Counted from the stretch's first letter, positions 1 to 8,610 are shown. The stretch is 17,098 nucleotides of DNA from CAYXEN01 sp964464035 (GCA_964464035.1 CAYXEN010000059.1:1-17098); one strand, 5' to 3'. Made by a program: numbers and translations. The notes: generated by a model not told the origin, from the letters alone.

Positions 1-177
1 CTCGGCCAGTTCGGCCTTCGTTCGGCGGAGCAGGGCCTCCGCGTACTCCATAGTTTCCTGCGAAGACGATCTGCCCGCAACGAGGTCGGCGAGGATCTCG
101 CTTTGATCCCGATCGGAGAACTCGGACTCGTAGAGAGCCTGAAGAACTATCTCGCGGGCTTTTCTTCTCTTTCCCAC
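1..177 (-). CDS. nusB: Transcription antitermination factor NusB, N-terminal part (cut by left window edge)
   Basis: The first 59 codons are visible and the reading frame stays open to base 1. The N-terminus reads (M)GKRRKAREIVLQALYESE, the hallmark start of NusB, an all-helical RNA-binding protein that with NusE (S10) binds boxA RNA and promotes antitermination, mainly of rRNA operons. The start is GTG at 177-175, one base after the ribH stop codon (181-179), so translation is probably coupled to ribH; a GGGAG inside the end of ribH may serve as ribosome binding site. No ATG is available nearby in this frame. nusB as the last gene of a riboflavin operon is a very common bacterial arrangement. 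The RNA-binding arginine-rich N-terminus (KRRKAR) is intact; the rest cannot be judged here. Confidence 0.9.
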   Translation of the reverse strand, partial: MGKRRKAREIVLQALYESEFSDRDQSEILADLVAGRSSSQETMEYAEALLRRTKAELAE

Positions 178-178
178 T

Positions 179-646
179 TCAGATCAGCTTCTCCCAGAGT
201 TTCATCATCTCGATGAGAGCGAGGGCGCTCTGCCAGCCCTTGTTGCCGTGCTTGGAACCGGCTCGATCGATGGCCTGTTCCAGGGTATCGGCCGTAACGA
301 TCCCGAACGTGAGGGGCACCGGTGAACGTTGCGCCGCTTGCTCGAGGGAACGGATCACGGTGGCCGAGAGGATATCGAAATGGGGAGTCTCGCCCCGGAT
401 GATCGTCCCGAGACATAGTACACCGTCCAGCTGCTTTTTCTCCGAGAGCTTCGCCGCTATCTGCGGAATCTCGAATGAGCCCGGCACCCAGTAGATCTCG
501 ATGTCCTTGTCCGCCGATCCGTGTCGCGTCAGGCAATCGACGGCGCCCTCCACGAGTCTCTTCGTGACGAAGTCGTTGAACCTGCTGGCCACGACGGCCA
601 CGTGCTTGCCGCTTGCTTGAAGTTCGCCTTCTATCGTTCTAGGCAT
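179..646 (-). CDS. ribH: 6,7-dimethyl-8-ribityllumazine synthase
   Basis: This is a 155-residue protein, the usual length for RibH, which condenses 5-amino-6-ribitylamino-uracil with 3,4-dihydroxy-2-butanone 4-phosphate to give lumazine, the penultimate step of riboflavin synthesis. Visible signatures are SRFND near residue 22, VPGSFEIP near 54-61, GTIIRGETPHFD near 80-91 (the histidine before FD is the proposed acid/base residue), GIVTADTLEQAI, and NKGWQSALALIEM near the C-terminus. The ATG at 646-644 has a strong ribosome binding site, AAAGGAG, lying inside the last codons of ribBA with only 4 nt between the two genes. The enzyme normally assembles as pentamers or 60-mers. It works directly between RibBA (supplying the four-carbon unit) and RibE (using the product), both in the same operon. 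Confidence 0.97.
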   Translation of the reverse strand: MPRTIEGELQASGKHVAVVASRFNDFVTKRLVEGAVDCLTRHGSADKDIEIYWVPGSFEIPQIAAKLSEKKQLDGVLCLGTIIRGETPHFDILSATVIRSLEQAAQRSPVPLTFGIVTADTLEQAIDRAGSKHGNKGWQSALALIEMMKLWEKLI

Positions 647-650
647 GGAA

Positions 651-1892
651 CTACTCCTTTCCCGCTTCTTTCCTGAGTGGCACCGGATGGACGTTCGTCA
701 ACAGGTGCCCCAACTTGTCCCGCTTGGTCGCCAGGTACCTCGAATTCACCTCGTTCGGAGGAATCTCTATCGGAACCCTCTCCACCACTTCCAGCCCGTA
801 GGCCCCGAGCCCTATGATCTTCTTGGGATTGTTGGTCAAGAGCCGCATCTTGCGCACGCCGAGATCGGCGAGTATCTGCGCGCCGATGCCGTAATCCCTC
901 AGGTCCGGGGGAAAACCAAGCGACTTGTTCGCTTCCACGGTATCCTGCCCCTTGTCCTGGAGAGCGTAAGCCTTGATCTTGTTCTCCAAGCCGATCCCTC
1001 TTCCCTCCTGCCGCATGTAGAGAAGAACCCCGCGGTCCGCCTTCTGGATCAAGCGGAGCGACGTGTGCAGCTGATTGCCGCAGTCGCATCGCATGGATCC
1101 GAAGACGTCCCCCGTCAGGCATTGGGAATGTACCCGCACGAGCACCGGCTCGGGAGTGGCTACCTCGCCTTTGATCAGGGCTACGTGTTTGGAATCGTCG
1201 AGATCGTTCTTGTAGAGACGGAGGGTGAAATCCCCGTACTCGGTCGGAAACGACGTCTCGGCGACGAGGGAGATCAGCTTCTCGGTGCTCCTTCGATACT
1301 CGATCAGGTCCTTTATGGTCACGATCTCGAGGTCGTGCCGCTCGGCGATCTCCACCAGCTTCGGCATCCTCGCCATGTGCCCGTCCTCGTCCATGATCTC
1401 GCATAGAACTCCTGCCGGGAAGAGACCGGCCAGCCTGGCCAGGTCGACGGCGGCCTCGGTGTGACCGCTTCTCCTCAGGACCCCTCCATCGCACGCACAT
1501 AGTGGAAAGACGTGGCCGGGCCGGGCGAAATCCTCCGCGCGGGACGTCGGATCCAGAACCTTGCGGATCGTAACCGTGCGATCGAAGGCGCTTATTCCGG
1601 TGGTGGTTCCTTCCACCGCGTCTATCGAGACGGTGAAGGACGTACCGAGCTTGGACGTGTTGTTGGAAACCATCGGATGAAGATCCAGTTCCCGTGACCT
1701 ATCCGCCGTCAACGCCAGGCATACGAGGCCTCGGGCATGCTTGGCGAGGAAATTTATGTGCTCGGGCGTGACCTTCTCAGCGGCGAGAATCATGTCTCCT
1801 TCGTTCTCTCTTTCCTCGTCGTCGACGACGATGACGATCTTACCATTTCTTATGTTCTCGATGGCTTCTTCCACTCTGCAAAACCCTTTCAT
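651..1892 (-). CDS. ribBA: Bifunctional 3,4-dihydroxy-2-butanone 4-phosphate synthase / GTP cyclohydrolase II
   Basis: This 413-residue fusion supplies both precursors of riboflavin. The N-terminal RibB domain (about 1-200) converts ribulose 5-phosphate to dihydroxybutanone phosphate plus formate; it shows DDEERENEGDM (24-34), RPGHVFP and GHTEAAVDL (144-151). The C-terminal RibA domain (about 205-400) opens GTP; its zinc cysteines are C258, C269 and C271 in HSQCLTGDVFGSMRCDCG, followed by RQEGRGIGL and LRDYGIGAQIL. The ATG at 1892-1890 was chosen because the protein then begins at the family's normal N-terminus behind an AGGTG ribosome binding site; the same frame stays open for 172 more codons upstream, but that stretch overlaps ribE and is not RibB-like. 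An oddity: the near-invariant PLRA after RPGHVF reads PLCACDGG, giving C132 and C134 where arginine is usual at the first site. Confidence 0.97.
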   Translation of the reverse strand: MKGFCRVEEAIENIRNGKIVIVVDDEERENEGDMILAAEKVTPEHINFLAKHARGLVCLALTADRSRELDLHPMVSNNTSKLGTSFTVSIDAVEGTTTGISAFDRTVTIRKVLDPTSRAEDFARPGHVFPLCACDGGVLRRSGHTEAAVDLARLAGLFPAGVLCEIMDEDGHMARMPKLVEIAERHDLEIVTIKDLIEYRRSTEKLISLVAETSFPTEYGDFTLRLYKNDLDDSKHVALIKGEVATPEPVLVRVHSQCLTGDVFGSMRCDCGNQLHTSLRLIQKADRGVLLYMRQEGRGIGLENKIKAYALQDKGQDTVEANKSLGFPPDLRDYGIGAQILADLGVRKMRLLTNNPKKIIGLGAYGLEVVERVPIEIPPNEVNSRYLATKRDKLGHLLTNVHPVPLRKEAGKE

Positions 1893-1924
1893 CGCTTTCA
1901 CCTCGGTTCGATCGGTTGTCTTTA

Positions 1925-2545
1925 TCAAGGATTGTTTCGCGAAACGCCCCCGGTTTTTCTTTCCATGTACGCAAAAACATACTTGCCGATGATGTCCGCT
2001 TCCACGTTCACTTTCGTGCCCGGGCGGTACGAGTCCGCAATCGTGTGGGAGAGAGTGAAGGGCACGAGGGCGACCTCGATGAGCCCGCCGGGCAGGAGCC
2101 CGGCAACGGTCAAGCTCACGCCGTCGATCGTTATCGAGCCCTTCTCCACGGTGAGCTCGAAAACCTCCTCGGGCAGGCGGACGGTCAAGACCGCGTCGCC
2201 GGCCCTGCGTACCAGCGACGTCACTTCGCCCACTCCATCCACGTGTCCCTGGACTATGTGCCCTCCGAGCGGCGCCCCGGCGCCGAGAGCCCGCTCGAGA
2301 TTGACCTTGCTCCCCGGCCGAAGAGCGCCGAGAGTGGTTCTTCGAAGCGTCTCCGCCACCGCGGTGAACTGCAGGATTCCCTTCTCCGTGCGCTCCACCG
2401 TCTGGCATACGCCGTTCACGGCGACACTGTCGCCCTCGCCGACGCCTTCCGCCACGCCGGGGGCGGTGACCGCGATCACGTCGCCGGCCGAGGATCTCCT
2501 GATCCTCGATACTGTTCCCACCCCTTCTATTATTCCCGTGAACAA
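1925..2545 (-). CDS. ribE: Riboflavin synthase, alpha chain
   Basis: This 206-residue protein catalyses dismutation of two lumazine molecules to riboflavin and the ribitylamino-uracil that RibH reuses. It has the typical tandem lumazine-binding barrels. The first begins (M)FTGIIEGVG and carries GDSVAVNGVCQTV (C47) and AETLRRTTL; LGGHIVQGHVDGVG leads into the second, with GSITIDGVSLTV and VNVEADIIGKY. The start codon is TTG at 2545-2543, fixed by the nearly universal MFTGIIE N-terminus and by an AGGAG ribosome binding site 6-7 nt upstream; this site overlaps the ribD stop codon, implying coupling. The gap to ribBA is 32 nt. The gene is also called ribC in some naming schemes. Confidence 0.96.
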   Translation of the reverse strand: MFTGIIEGVGTVSRIRRSSAGDVIAVTAPGVAEGVGEGDSVAVNGVCQTVERTEKGILQFTAVAETLRRTTLGALRPGSKVNLERALGAGAPLGGHIVQGHVDGVGEVTSLVRRAGDAVLTVRLPEEVFELTVEKGSITIDGVSLTVAGLLPGGLIEVALVPFTLSHTIADSYRPGTKVNVEADIIGKYVFAYMERKTGGVSRNNP

Positions 2546-2555
2546 CTTTTTCTCC

Positions 2556-3695
2556 TCATGAAACGGCCGCGAGAATCCGCTCGGCTCTCTCCCTGTGGAG
2601 ATAGGTCAGCAGATAGTCTCCGCCGATGCTGAGCGAACCCGCCGGAATCACTTCCGGGTTCTCGGCGTGATCGGCTTGAAAGAGCGAGACGCCCCTCTTG
2701 CCGAACAGTTTGGGCCCTACGAACAGGCAGAGAGCGTCCCAGCACGAATTCTCGATGAACCAGGTCAAGGTCTTTGCTCCTCCCTCAACCATCACGGAAT
2801 CGATCCCGTCGGCATAAAGTACTTTCAAGACTCCGGCAACGTCGATCCTTCCGCCGTCCACGGCGGATCGCACGATCTTCGCTCCCGATTCTTCCAGGAG
2901 AAGCGCCTTCCCGTCCGGCGCGTTCTCGCCCGTGAAGATGTAGAATCTCCTCTTTCCCAGCCATTCGTGTGACTCGGGGAAACGCAAGCGGGGATCGAGC
3001 ACGGCGGGCACGGGCGCCGGCACATCCCCGAGAAATCTGCAGTCGAGACGGGGATCGTCGACGAGAATCGTGTCGATGCCCACGAGAATCGCCTTGTGCG
3101 CCGCACGGAGCCTCTGCCCCCACAACTTCGCCTCTTCAGAGGTTATCCTCCCTCGTTCCCCTTCGGAGGGGGCCACCTTGCCGTCCATCGATACGGCCGC
3201 CTTGAGCGTCACGGCCGCCTCTTCGCCTATCGTGTACCGCTTGAAGTACCCGAGATTCAGGAGCAGCGCCTTCTCCTTGAGAACTCCGACCTCGACTTCG
3301 ATACCCGCGCTCCTGAGCTTCGCCAGCCCCCTGCCCCGCACCTCCGGAAAAGGATCGCGCGTCGCAACCACCACGCGTTCTACGCCGCTTGCCGTTATCT
3401 TGTCCACGCACGGAGGAGTCTTGCCGAAATGAGAGCAAGGTTCGAGATTCGTATACAGCGTGGCCCCTTCGGCCTCACTCCCCGCCTCATCTATCGCGAT
3501 CACCTCGGCGTGAGCGGTTCCCGCCCGGCGATGCACCCCCTCTCCCACGATCACGCCGTCTCTCACCAAGACGGCCCCGACCATGGGGTTCGGATCGGTG
3601 TGCCCGGCTCCCCACCACGCCAGCTCGATCGCGCGATCCATGAAGATCTCGTCGCGCCGCCTCCAAACCCGTTCGTTTTCACGCTTCGCCGCCAT
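2556..3695 (-). CDS. ribD: Bifunctional diaminohydroxyphosphoribosylaminopyrimidine deaminase / 5-amino-6-(5-phosphoribosylamino)uracil reductase
   Basis: This 379-residue two-domain enzyme performs steps two and three of the pathway after GTP cyclohydrolase II. The N-terminal cytidine-deaminase-like domain has DPNPMVGAVLV (34-44), the HAE zinc/catalytic motif at 62-64, and EPCSHFGKTPPC giving zinc ligands C87 and C96. The C-terminal NADPH-dependent reductase domain (about 160-379) has KAAVSMDGKVA, GRITSEEAK, ILVGIDTILVDDPRL and VMVEGGAKTL. The ATG at 3695-3693 has only a weak GAAAG ribosome binding site. An in-frame ATG at codon 19 (MDRAIELAW) sits where many RibD proteins begin, so the first 18 residues are uncertain. 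It is the first gene of the operon, directly below the FMN riboswitch, so its expression should fall when FMN is plentiful. Confidence 0.96.
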   Translation of the reverse strand: MAAKRENERVWRRRDEIFMDRAIELAWWGAGHTDPNPMVGAVLVRDGVIVGEGVHRRAGTAHAEVIAIDEAGSEAEGATLYTNLEPCSHFGKTPPCVDKITASGVERVVVATRDPFPEVRGRGLAKLRSAGIEVEVGVLKEKALLLNLGYFKRYTIGEEAAVTLKAAVSMDGKVAPSEGERGRITSEEAKLWGQRLRAAHKAILVGIDTILVDDPRLDCRFLGDVPAPVPAVLDPRLRFPESHEWLGKRRFYIFTGENAPDGKALLLEESGAKIVRSAVDGGRIDVAGVLKVLYADGIDSVMVEGGAKTLTWFIENSCWDALCLFVGPKLFGKRGVSLFQADHAENPEVIPAGSLSIGGDYLLTYLHRERAERILAAVS

Positions 3696-3800
3696 GACGA
3701 ATACTTTCGACAGATAAATAGGATTTTTTCACCGGGGATGGAAGGGAGAAGCGGGAACAGAAAGACGCCCGCCGCCACGGGTCGCACGGAAGCTCATCCA

Positions 3801-3916
<116 letters not shown>

Positions 3917-3928
3917 TTGGTCTGTTTC

Positions 3929-3956
3929 ATTCTAGTCAATCGCCCGGAAAAGTCAA
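3929..3956 (-). promoter_or_regulatory. Sigma70-type promoter of the riboflavin operon
   Basis: On the minus strand a -35 box TTGACT (3956-3951) and a -10 box TAGAAT (3934-3929) are separated by exactly 16 bp. Each matches the consensus at five of six positions. The predicted transcript would start near 3922, a few bases before the 5' strand of riboswitch stem P1, which is where an RFN-controlled transcript is expected to start. The agreement of both boxes with the riboswitch position makes this the best-supported promoter in the window. Confidence 0.75.
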
Positions 3957-4013
3957 GCCGGATCGAAGGGATTAAGCGCCGCGCGGAATCTTGGGTCATT
4001 GCAGCGGGCAAAG

Positions 4014-4030
4014 GGGGCGCAAAGCGCCCC
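4014..4030 (-). terminator. Possible terminator hairpin after ftsY
   Basis: A perfect 7-bp GC-only stem, GGGGCGC pairing with GCGCCCC around a 3-nt loop, lies 12 bp downstream of the ftsY stop codon and upstream of the riboflavin promoter. On the minus strand the loop is UUU and the stem is followed by CCUUUG, so the U-tract is very short. It is well placed to separate the smc-ftsY transcript from the riboflavin operon, but it is a weak or Rho-assisted terminator at best. Confidence 0.45.
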
Positions 4031-4042
4031 ATCCGGGCGGCT

Positions 4043-4927
4043 TCAGGCGAGAACCGCCTCGACGAAATCCACCGGGGAGAATTCGAGAAAGTCGTCCACA
4101 CTTTCCCCCACTCCCACGTACAGAACGGGAATGCCCAGCGATTGCTTTATCGCAACCACTATCCCGCCCTTCGCCGTACTGTCGAGCTTGGTGAGTATTA
4201 TCCCGTCCGCATCGAGGTTCTCGGTGAACCTGCGGGCCTGGTGGAGGCTGTTCTGGCCGAGCGTCGCGTCTATCACCAGCATTATCTCCACCGCGCCGGG
4301 GGAGAGATTCTTCTCGCACACCCGCTTTATCTTCTTGAGCTCCTCCATCAAGTTGACTTTGGTATGCAGCCTGCCTGCCGTATCGAGGATGAGATAGTCC
4401 ATCCCGCGGGCCTTGGCCGCCTCGCAACCGTCGTAGGCGACGGCCGCGGGATCGCCGCCGGCTGCGTGCGAGACCACCTGGACGTCGATCCTCTCGGCCC
4501 AGATGGCGAGCTGGCTCGCGGCGGCCGCACGGAAAGTGTCGCAGGCGGCAAGCAGCACCTTGTCGCCTTTCTTCTTGAGATGGTTGGCCAGCTTGGCGAC
4601 GCTCGTCGTCTTGCCGACGCCGTTCACGCCGACGGTGATTATGGCTCGGGGCGCGTCATGTCGTGGAGGAGCGCCCCCACCGCTTTCTTCGAGAAGGGCT
4701 ATGAGTTCCTCCTTGAGGATTCGCCGGTAGTCGCCCGGATCGTTCAGAGCCTTCAAACGGTCGATGATTCTCTCCGCCGCTTCGACGCCGATATCGGCAC
4801 CTATGAGAATCTCCTCGATCGCCTCGACATCGGCTTCTTCGAGGGCGGCAGCGCGGGAGAAAAGCTTCTTCAAGGGGAGGGAAAAACCCGCCCTTGTCTT
4901 CTCGAGTTTGGAGCGGAGGTTGAACAT
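4043..4927 (-). CDS. ftsY: Signal recognition particle receptor FtsY
   Basis: This 294-residue SRP-family GTPase docks ribosome-nascent-chain-SRP complexes at the membrane for co-translational insertion. It is a short FtsY without the long acidic A domain of E. coli. An N-terminal basic amphipathic stretch (SKLEKTRAGF..PLKKLF, residues 6-23) matches the membrane-targeting helix, followed by the helical N domain (to about 85). The NG GTPase motifs are GVNGVGKTT (100-108), DTFRAAAASQL (130-140), DTAGRLHT (182-189) and TKLDSTAKGG (246-255). The ATG at 4927 follows the smc stop with 2 nt between them and has only a poor ribosome binding site, so coupling to smc is likely. The smc-ftsY pair is conserved in many bacteria. 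Confidence 0.97.
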   Translation of the reverse strand: MFNLRSKLEKTRAGFSLPLKKLFSRAAALEEADVEAIEEILIGADIGVEAAERIIDRLKALNDPGDYRRILKEELIALLEESGGGAPPRHDAPRAIITVGVNGVGKTTSVAKLANHLKKKGDKVLLAACDTFRAAAASQLAIWAERIDVQVVSHAAGGDPAAVAYDGCEAAKARGMDYLILDTAGRLHTKVNLMEELKKIKRVCEKNLSPGAVEIMLVIDATLGQNSLHQARRFTENLDADGIILTKLDSTAKGGIVVAIKQSLGIPVLYVGVGESVDDFLEFSPVDFVEAVLA

Positions 4928-4929
4928 CC

Positions 4930-7900
4930 CTAGATCCGAGCTGAGAGCGATTCCTCTTTCTCGCTGGTCCTCGCCGACTTGGCGGCCTTGAGCCTGTCCA
5001 CTTCGCCGAGTTGCACCGAGATGATCTTGGAGACTCCGGGCTCTTCCATGGTGACCCCGTAGAGGAAGTCGGCGGCCTCCATCGTCCTCTTGTTGTGGGT
5101 TATGATTATGAACTGGGTGCGATCCGTGAACGACCTCAGCATGTTGAGGAATCTCCCTATGTTGGCGTCGTCGAGAGGAGCGTCCACTTCGTCGAAGATA
5201 CAGAAGGGGCTGGGCTTGACCAGATAGATGGCGAAAAGGAGCGAGAGTGCGACCAGCGCCCTCTCGCCGCCGGAAAGGCTCGAGATGTCGTGCAGCCTCT
5301 TGCCCTTGGGGCTGGCCACTATCTTTATGTTCGCCTCGAGCGGGTCGTCCGAGTCGACGAACATGAGATCCGCTTCCCCTCCCTCGAAGAGGCTCTGGAA
5401 AGTCGCCTTGAAGTTGGCGCGCACCGTCTCGAAAGTATCGTTGAGAAGTCTTCTCGCCTCCCGGTTTATCCGGCGGATCGCCTGCAGAAGATCATTCTTG
5501 GCTTCTTCGAGATCGTTTTTCTGCTTCACGAGAAAATCGTAACGCTCTTTTCTCTCCTCGTACTCCTCGAGAGCGAGCATGTTGACCGGGCCGAACGCGG
5601 CGAGGTTTTCCTTGAGCCTCGTGAATTCCTCCTGGTCCATGTCCTGCCACTCGGAAGGATCGAATAGCCCGCGATCAGTGATATATGGAGAAAGATCCTC
5701 GTTGAACTTCTCCTTCGCCGTCTCGATGAGGCCGTCGATCTTCGCCTTTCTCGTGGCGAGGGCGACCTTGCACCGCTCCAACGCTTCGCGCTTACGGTCC
5801 CTTTCCTCCTTTATTCCCTTGAGCTCGCCCTCCATCTCTTCGCAGGCCGCCTGGAGAGACTCCCTGGCGGCGTTGAGCTCTTCCATCTCCTTCTCGATCC
5901 GTTCCAGTTCGCCGTGCCGCCCCTTCGTCGCATCGCTCACCCTGGCTATCTCGGACTTGCTCGCTTCGACCTGCCCGCGCGCCCTGACTACATCCTCTTC
6001 GCGGCTGCGGACGAGTTCCTCCAGCTCGGAGATCAGCTTCTCCATGTGCCCGGCCTTGGACTCGAGCATTTTCACTTCGCCCTCGGCCGTTGCGTCTTCG
6101 AGCTTGCATCGTCCTATGTCCTCGCGCAAGATCTCCCTTCTCTTCTCGAGATCGACTATCCTCTCCTCGAGCTCGTCCACCTCGGAGGCGAGACGCTCGC
6201 CGTCGGCATCACCTTTGCCGGCCGACCTTATCTGCTCGAGCCTTCGCGAGAGATCCGCCATCGATTTCTCCAGCTCCCCGGAGGCCTCCGTGGATGCGGT
6301 GAGCTTTTCCTTGATCCTCACCAACCGGATCTCCCTGTCGCGGTGTTCCTTCAGCAATTCCTCCGCTGCCGCCTCCTCGGATTCGCGCAGCGATACGGCG
6401 TCCCTTTCCTCGTCGGACAACTCCCGACGCAGGGTGACGAGCTGATTCCTGCGCATTTCCCCTCTTCGAATTCTTCTCTGCGCCTCGGCTTGGAGTTCAT
6501 CCAGTTCTTTCAGCTTCGAATCGATATCGAGAGTGGTCATGGCGATCTCGCCGGCCGGAGCTATGGATATCCTGCCCGGCCCGTCGAAGAAGACTCCATC
6601 CAGCGAGGCCACGCGGACGCCGGAACGCCGATCGAGGAGATCGAGGGCTTCAGCCACGTCTCCGACCACGACGATCCCGCCCAGCAGGGATGCGACGTGA
6701 TCCTTCGCTTCATGCGGGCACTCGACCAGATCGATCGCGCGACCCACTACGCCCGCGCCTTCGAATCCGCCCTCGGCCTCCGAAGCATGGGGATAGAGCA
6801 ACTGCAATCCCCCGTCCGCTTTCGCACCGAGCTCGGAAAGAGCTTTGAAGGCGTCCTCCTTGGTACGGGCGACCAGGCTTCCCGCGATCGGAGCGAGACA
6901 CGCTTCTATGCACTTGCGATATTCCCTCTTCTTCACCTTTACGAGATCGGCGAGGACGCCGACGAACCCGTTGCCGCTCGGGATTTCCTTCGGGCGCCTG
7001 CCGTCTTTTCCGGTCTTGAGGGATTCGAGAAGCTTCCTCTTTTCTTCGATCCGCTTGAGCTCGATCGTCGCCTCGGTGAGGTTGGATTCGCTCTCCTTGA
7101 GGAGCGCTTCCAGTTTCTCCTTGCGCCCCTCGAACACCTTGATGCTCTCCTGCAGGTCCGCCGCCTTCTTCTTCTTCTCTTCGAGGCGCCGCCTGAGCTC
7201 TTGCACCTCGTCCTGGAGATTCTTCTCTTCTATGCGCAGGCGAACGGTCTGTTCATCCAGCGTCGCCTTCCTGGCCTCCAGATCCCGGAGTTCCAGCTTC
7301 AGGTGTTCGCTCATATCGTCGCCGCCGGAGAGACCGAGCACCAACTGCTTTTTCTCCCTTAGAATCCTCTTCGCTTCCTCGAACTCCCCCGCGACGGCGC
7401 GAAGCTCCGTCTCCTTCTCCTTCAATGCGCGGAGCCGCGATGCGACCGTGTCTTCTTTACCCTCGATCTCGCGCTTCAAGCCCGAGAGTTCCTCCTGCAA
7501 CTCGGATATCCGGCGTTTCGCCCTGGTTATCTCCTCTTCGTTCTCGACCATCCTCGCCTCGGCGGCGTTTATTCTCTCGGTGCATACCGCGATAGTCTCG
7601 TCGTTCTTCTGCAGTTCCTTGCTGAGGTTGAAGCGATTCTCATGCAAGGCCTGCAGCTTGCGCTCCAGTTCGGCCAGCTCCACTCTCTTCTCCTGGAGCC
7701 TGTTCTCGCGCAGCGACAATTCGCTCTCGTCGACGAGTGTTATCTCCGCCTGCCGCTTCATCTCCTCCTCCGCCTCGTCCAGCTCGCCGAGAAGGTCGTG
7801 GAGATTCCTCTTCAGGAGAGCGCCCTCCATCTTGTCGACCTTTTCCTTGAGGCGCATGTAACGCCTCGCCTTTGCGCGCTGGTAGCGCAGCGACCTTATC

Positions 7901-8502
7901 TCCTTGTCGAGTTCGCCCAGGACGTCTTCGAGACGGGTTATGTCCGTCTCGGTCAGCTTGATCTTGCGCAGGGCCTCCTCGCGCTGGACGCGGTAGCGCA
8001 TGATCCCCGCCGCTTCTTCGAACATGTTCTTCTTGTCCTGTTCCTTGTCGCTCAGGACGGAATCTATCATCTCGCTGGTTATTATCGAGTACACATGGTT
8101 TCCCAGGCCGGTATCCAGCAACAGGCTGCGAATCGCCTTGAGCCTCGATTGCTCGTTGTTCACGCGGTACTCGCTTATGCCGTTGCGGTAGAGCCTGCGC
8201 GATATCATGACCTCGTTGTAATCCAGGGGCAGGGCACGGTCTTCGTTGGAAAGCGTGAGATGCACTTCCGCCATGCCGAGGGGCTTACGCAGTTTCGTTC
8301 CGTTGAAGATCACGTTCTCCATCTTCGTGTTGCGAAGGAGCCTGGTCTTCTGTTCGCCGAGCACCCACCTGATGGCATCGACTATGTTGGTCTTGCCGCA
8401 TCCGTTAGGGCCAACGACGGCGGTTATCCCCTCGGAGAACTCCATCTCGAGGTGATTCATGAACGATTTGAATCCCGAAATCTCCAGCTTGCGTAGACGC
8501 AA
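4930..8502 (-). CDS. smc: Chromosome partition protein SMC
   Basis: This 1190-residue protein has the standard SMC layout. The N-terminal head has Walker A GPNGCGKT (31-38). Long coiled coils run about 170-500 and 650-1010. A hinge at about 505-650 begins GFVGVLADLVKVKKREYRKC. The C-terminal head has the signature LSGGERALVAL (near 1075-1085) and Walker B/D-loop FCIFDEVDAPLDDAN (near 1100). SMC dimers with ScpA/ScpB organise and segregate the chromosome; scpAB are not in this window. The start is TTG at 8502-8500, supported by the family N-terminus (M)RLRKLEISGFKSF and a GGAGG ribosome binding site 7 nt upstream. An oddity: after DTGLGNHVYSII the usual Q-loop QG is replaced by SE (TSEMIDSVL), so the magnesium-binding glutamine is absent. 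Confidence 0.97.
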   Translation of the reverse strand: MRLRKLEISGFKSFMNHLEMEFSEGITAVVGPNGCGKTNIVDAIRWVLGEQKTRLLRNTKMENVIFNGTKLRKPLGMAEVHLTLSNEDRALPLDYNEVMISRRLYRNGISEYRVNNEQSRLKAIRSLLLDTGLGNHVYSIITSEMIDSVLSDKEQDKKNMFEEAAGIMRYRVQREEALRKIKLTETDITRLEDVLGELDKEIRSLRYQRAKARRYMRLKEKVDKMEGALLKRNLHDLLGELDEAEEEMKRQAEITLVDESELSLRENRLQEKRVELAELERKLQALHENRFNLSKELQKNDETIAVCTERINAAEARMVENEEEITRAKRRISELQEELSGLKREIEGKEDTVASRLRALKEKETELRAVAGEFEEAKRILREKKQLVLGLSGGDDMSEHLKLELRDLEARKATLDEQTVRLRIEEKNLQDEVQELRRRLEEKKKKAADLQESIKVFEGRKEKLEALLKESESNLTEATIELKRIEEKRKLLESLKTGKDGRRPKEIPSGNGFVGVLADLVKVKKREYRKCIEACLAPIAGSLVARTKEDAFKALSELGAKADGGLQLLYPHASEAEGGFEGAGVVGRAIDLVECPHEAKDHVASLLGGIVVVGDVAEALDLLDRRSGVRVASLDGVFFDGPGRISIAPAGEIAMTTLDIDSKLKELDELQAEAQRRIRRGEMRRNQLVTLRRELSDEERDAVSLRESEEAAAEELLKEHRDREIRLVRIKEKLTASTEASGELEKSMADLSRRLEQIRSAGKGDADGERLASEVDELEERIVDLEKRREILREDIGRCKLEDATAEGEVKMLESKAGHMEKLISELEELVRSREEDVVRARGQVEASKSEIARVSDATKGRHGELERIEKEMEELNAARESLQAACEEMEGELKGIKEERDRKREALERCKVALATRKAKIDGLIETAKEKFNEDLSPYITDRGLFDPSEWQDMDQEEFTRLKENLAAFGPVNMLALEEYEERKERYDFLVKQKNDLEEAKNDLLQAIRRINREARRLLNDTFETVRANFKATFQSLFEGGEADLMFVDSDDPLEANIKIVASPKGKRLHDISSLSGGERALVALSLLFAIYLVKPSPFCIFDEVDAPLDDANIGRFLNMLRSFTDRTQFIIITHNKRTMEAADFLYGVTMEEPGVSKIISVQLGEVDRLKAAKSARTSEKEESLSARI

Positions 8503-8610
8503 TTCTCAGCCTCCAAGTTGAAACGCCATGACAGAACCTGTTGACCCCCGCATCGCCGGATCCACCCCAAGGATTCCTCTGCATACGCCGCCCGCATGCG
8601 GCATCCCCAT
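8503..8610 (-). other. Intergenic spacer between the SPOR gene and smc with a hairpin
   Basis: This 108-bp spacer holds the smc ribosome binding site at its smc end. At 8581-8599 there is a 19-nt hairpin whose RNA would pair GCAUGCG with CGUAUGC (one G-U pair) around a GGCGG loop. No U-run follows on either strand, so it is not a convincing terminator. I see no convincing promoter for smc here, and smc may be read through from upstream. Confidence 0.4.

Noticed and set aside
1893..2408. Open frame upstream of the RibBA start on the minus strand
   Set aside because: It overlaps ribE in another frame, is arginine-rich and has no RibB similarity; the real start at 1892 has a ribosome binding site and the family N-terminus.
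1737..2561. Plus-strand open frames across ribBA/ribE
   Set aside because: Serine/threonine/proline-rich shadows of the minus-strand riboflavin genes.
5914..7362. Long plus-strand open frame antisense to smc
   Set aside because: It is a mirror of the GC-rich coiled-coil coding sequence; smc is unambiguous on the other strand and the antisense protein has no recognisable motif.
8581..8599. Intrinsic terminator between the SPOR gene and smc
   Set aside because: The hairpin is real in sequence but has no U-tract on either strand.
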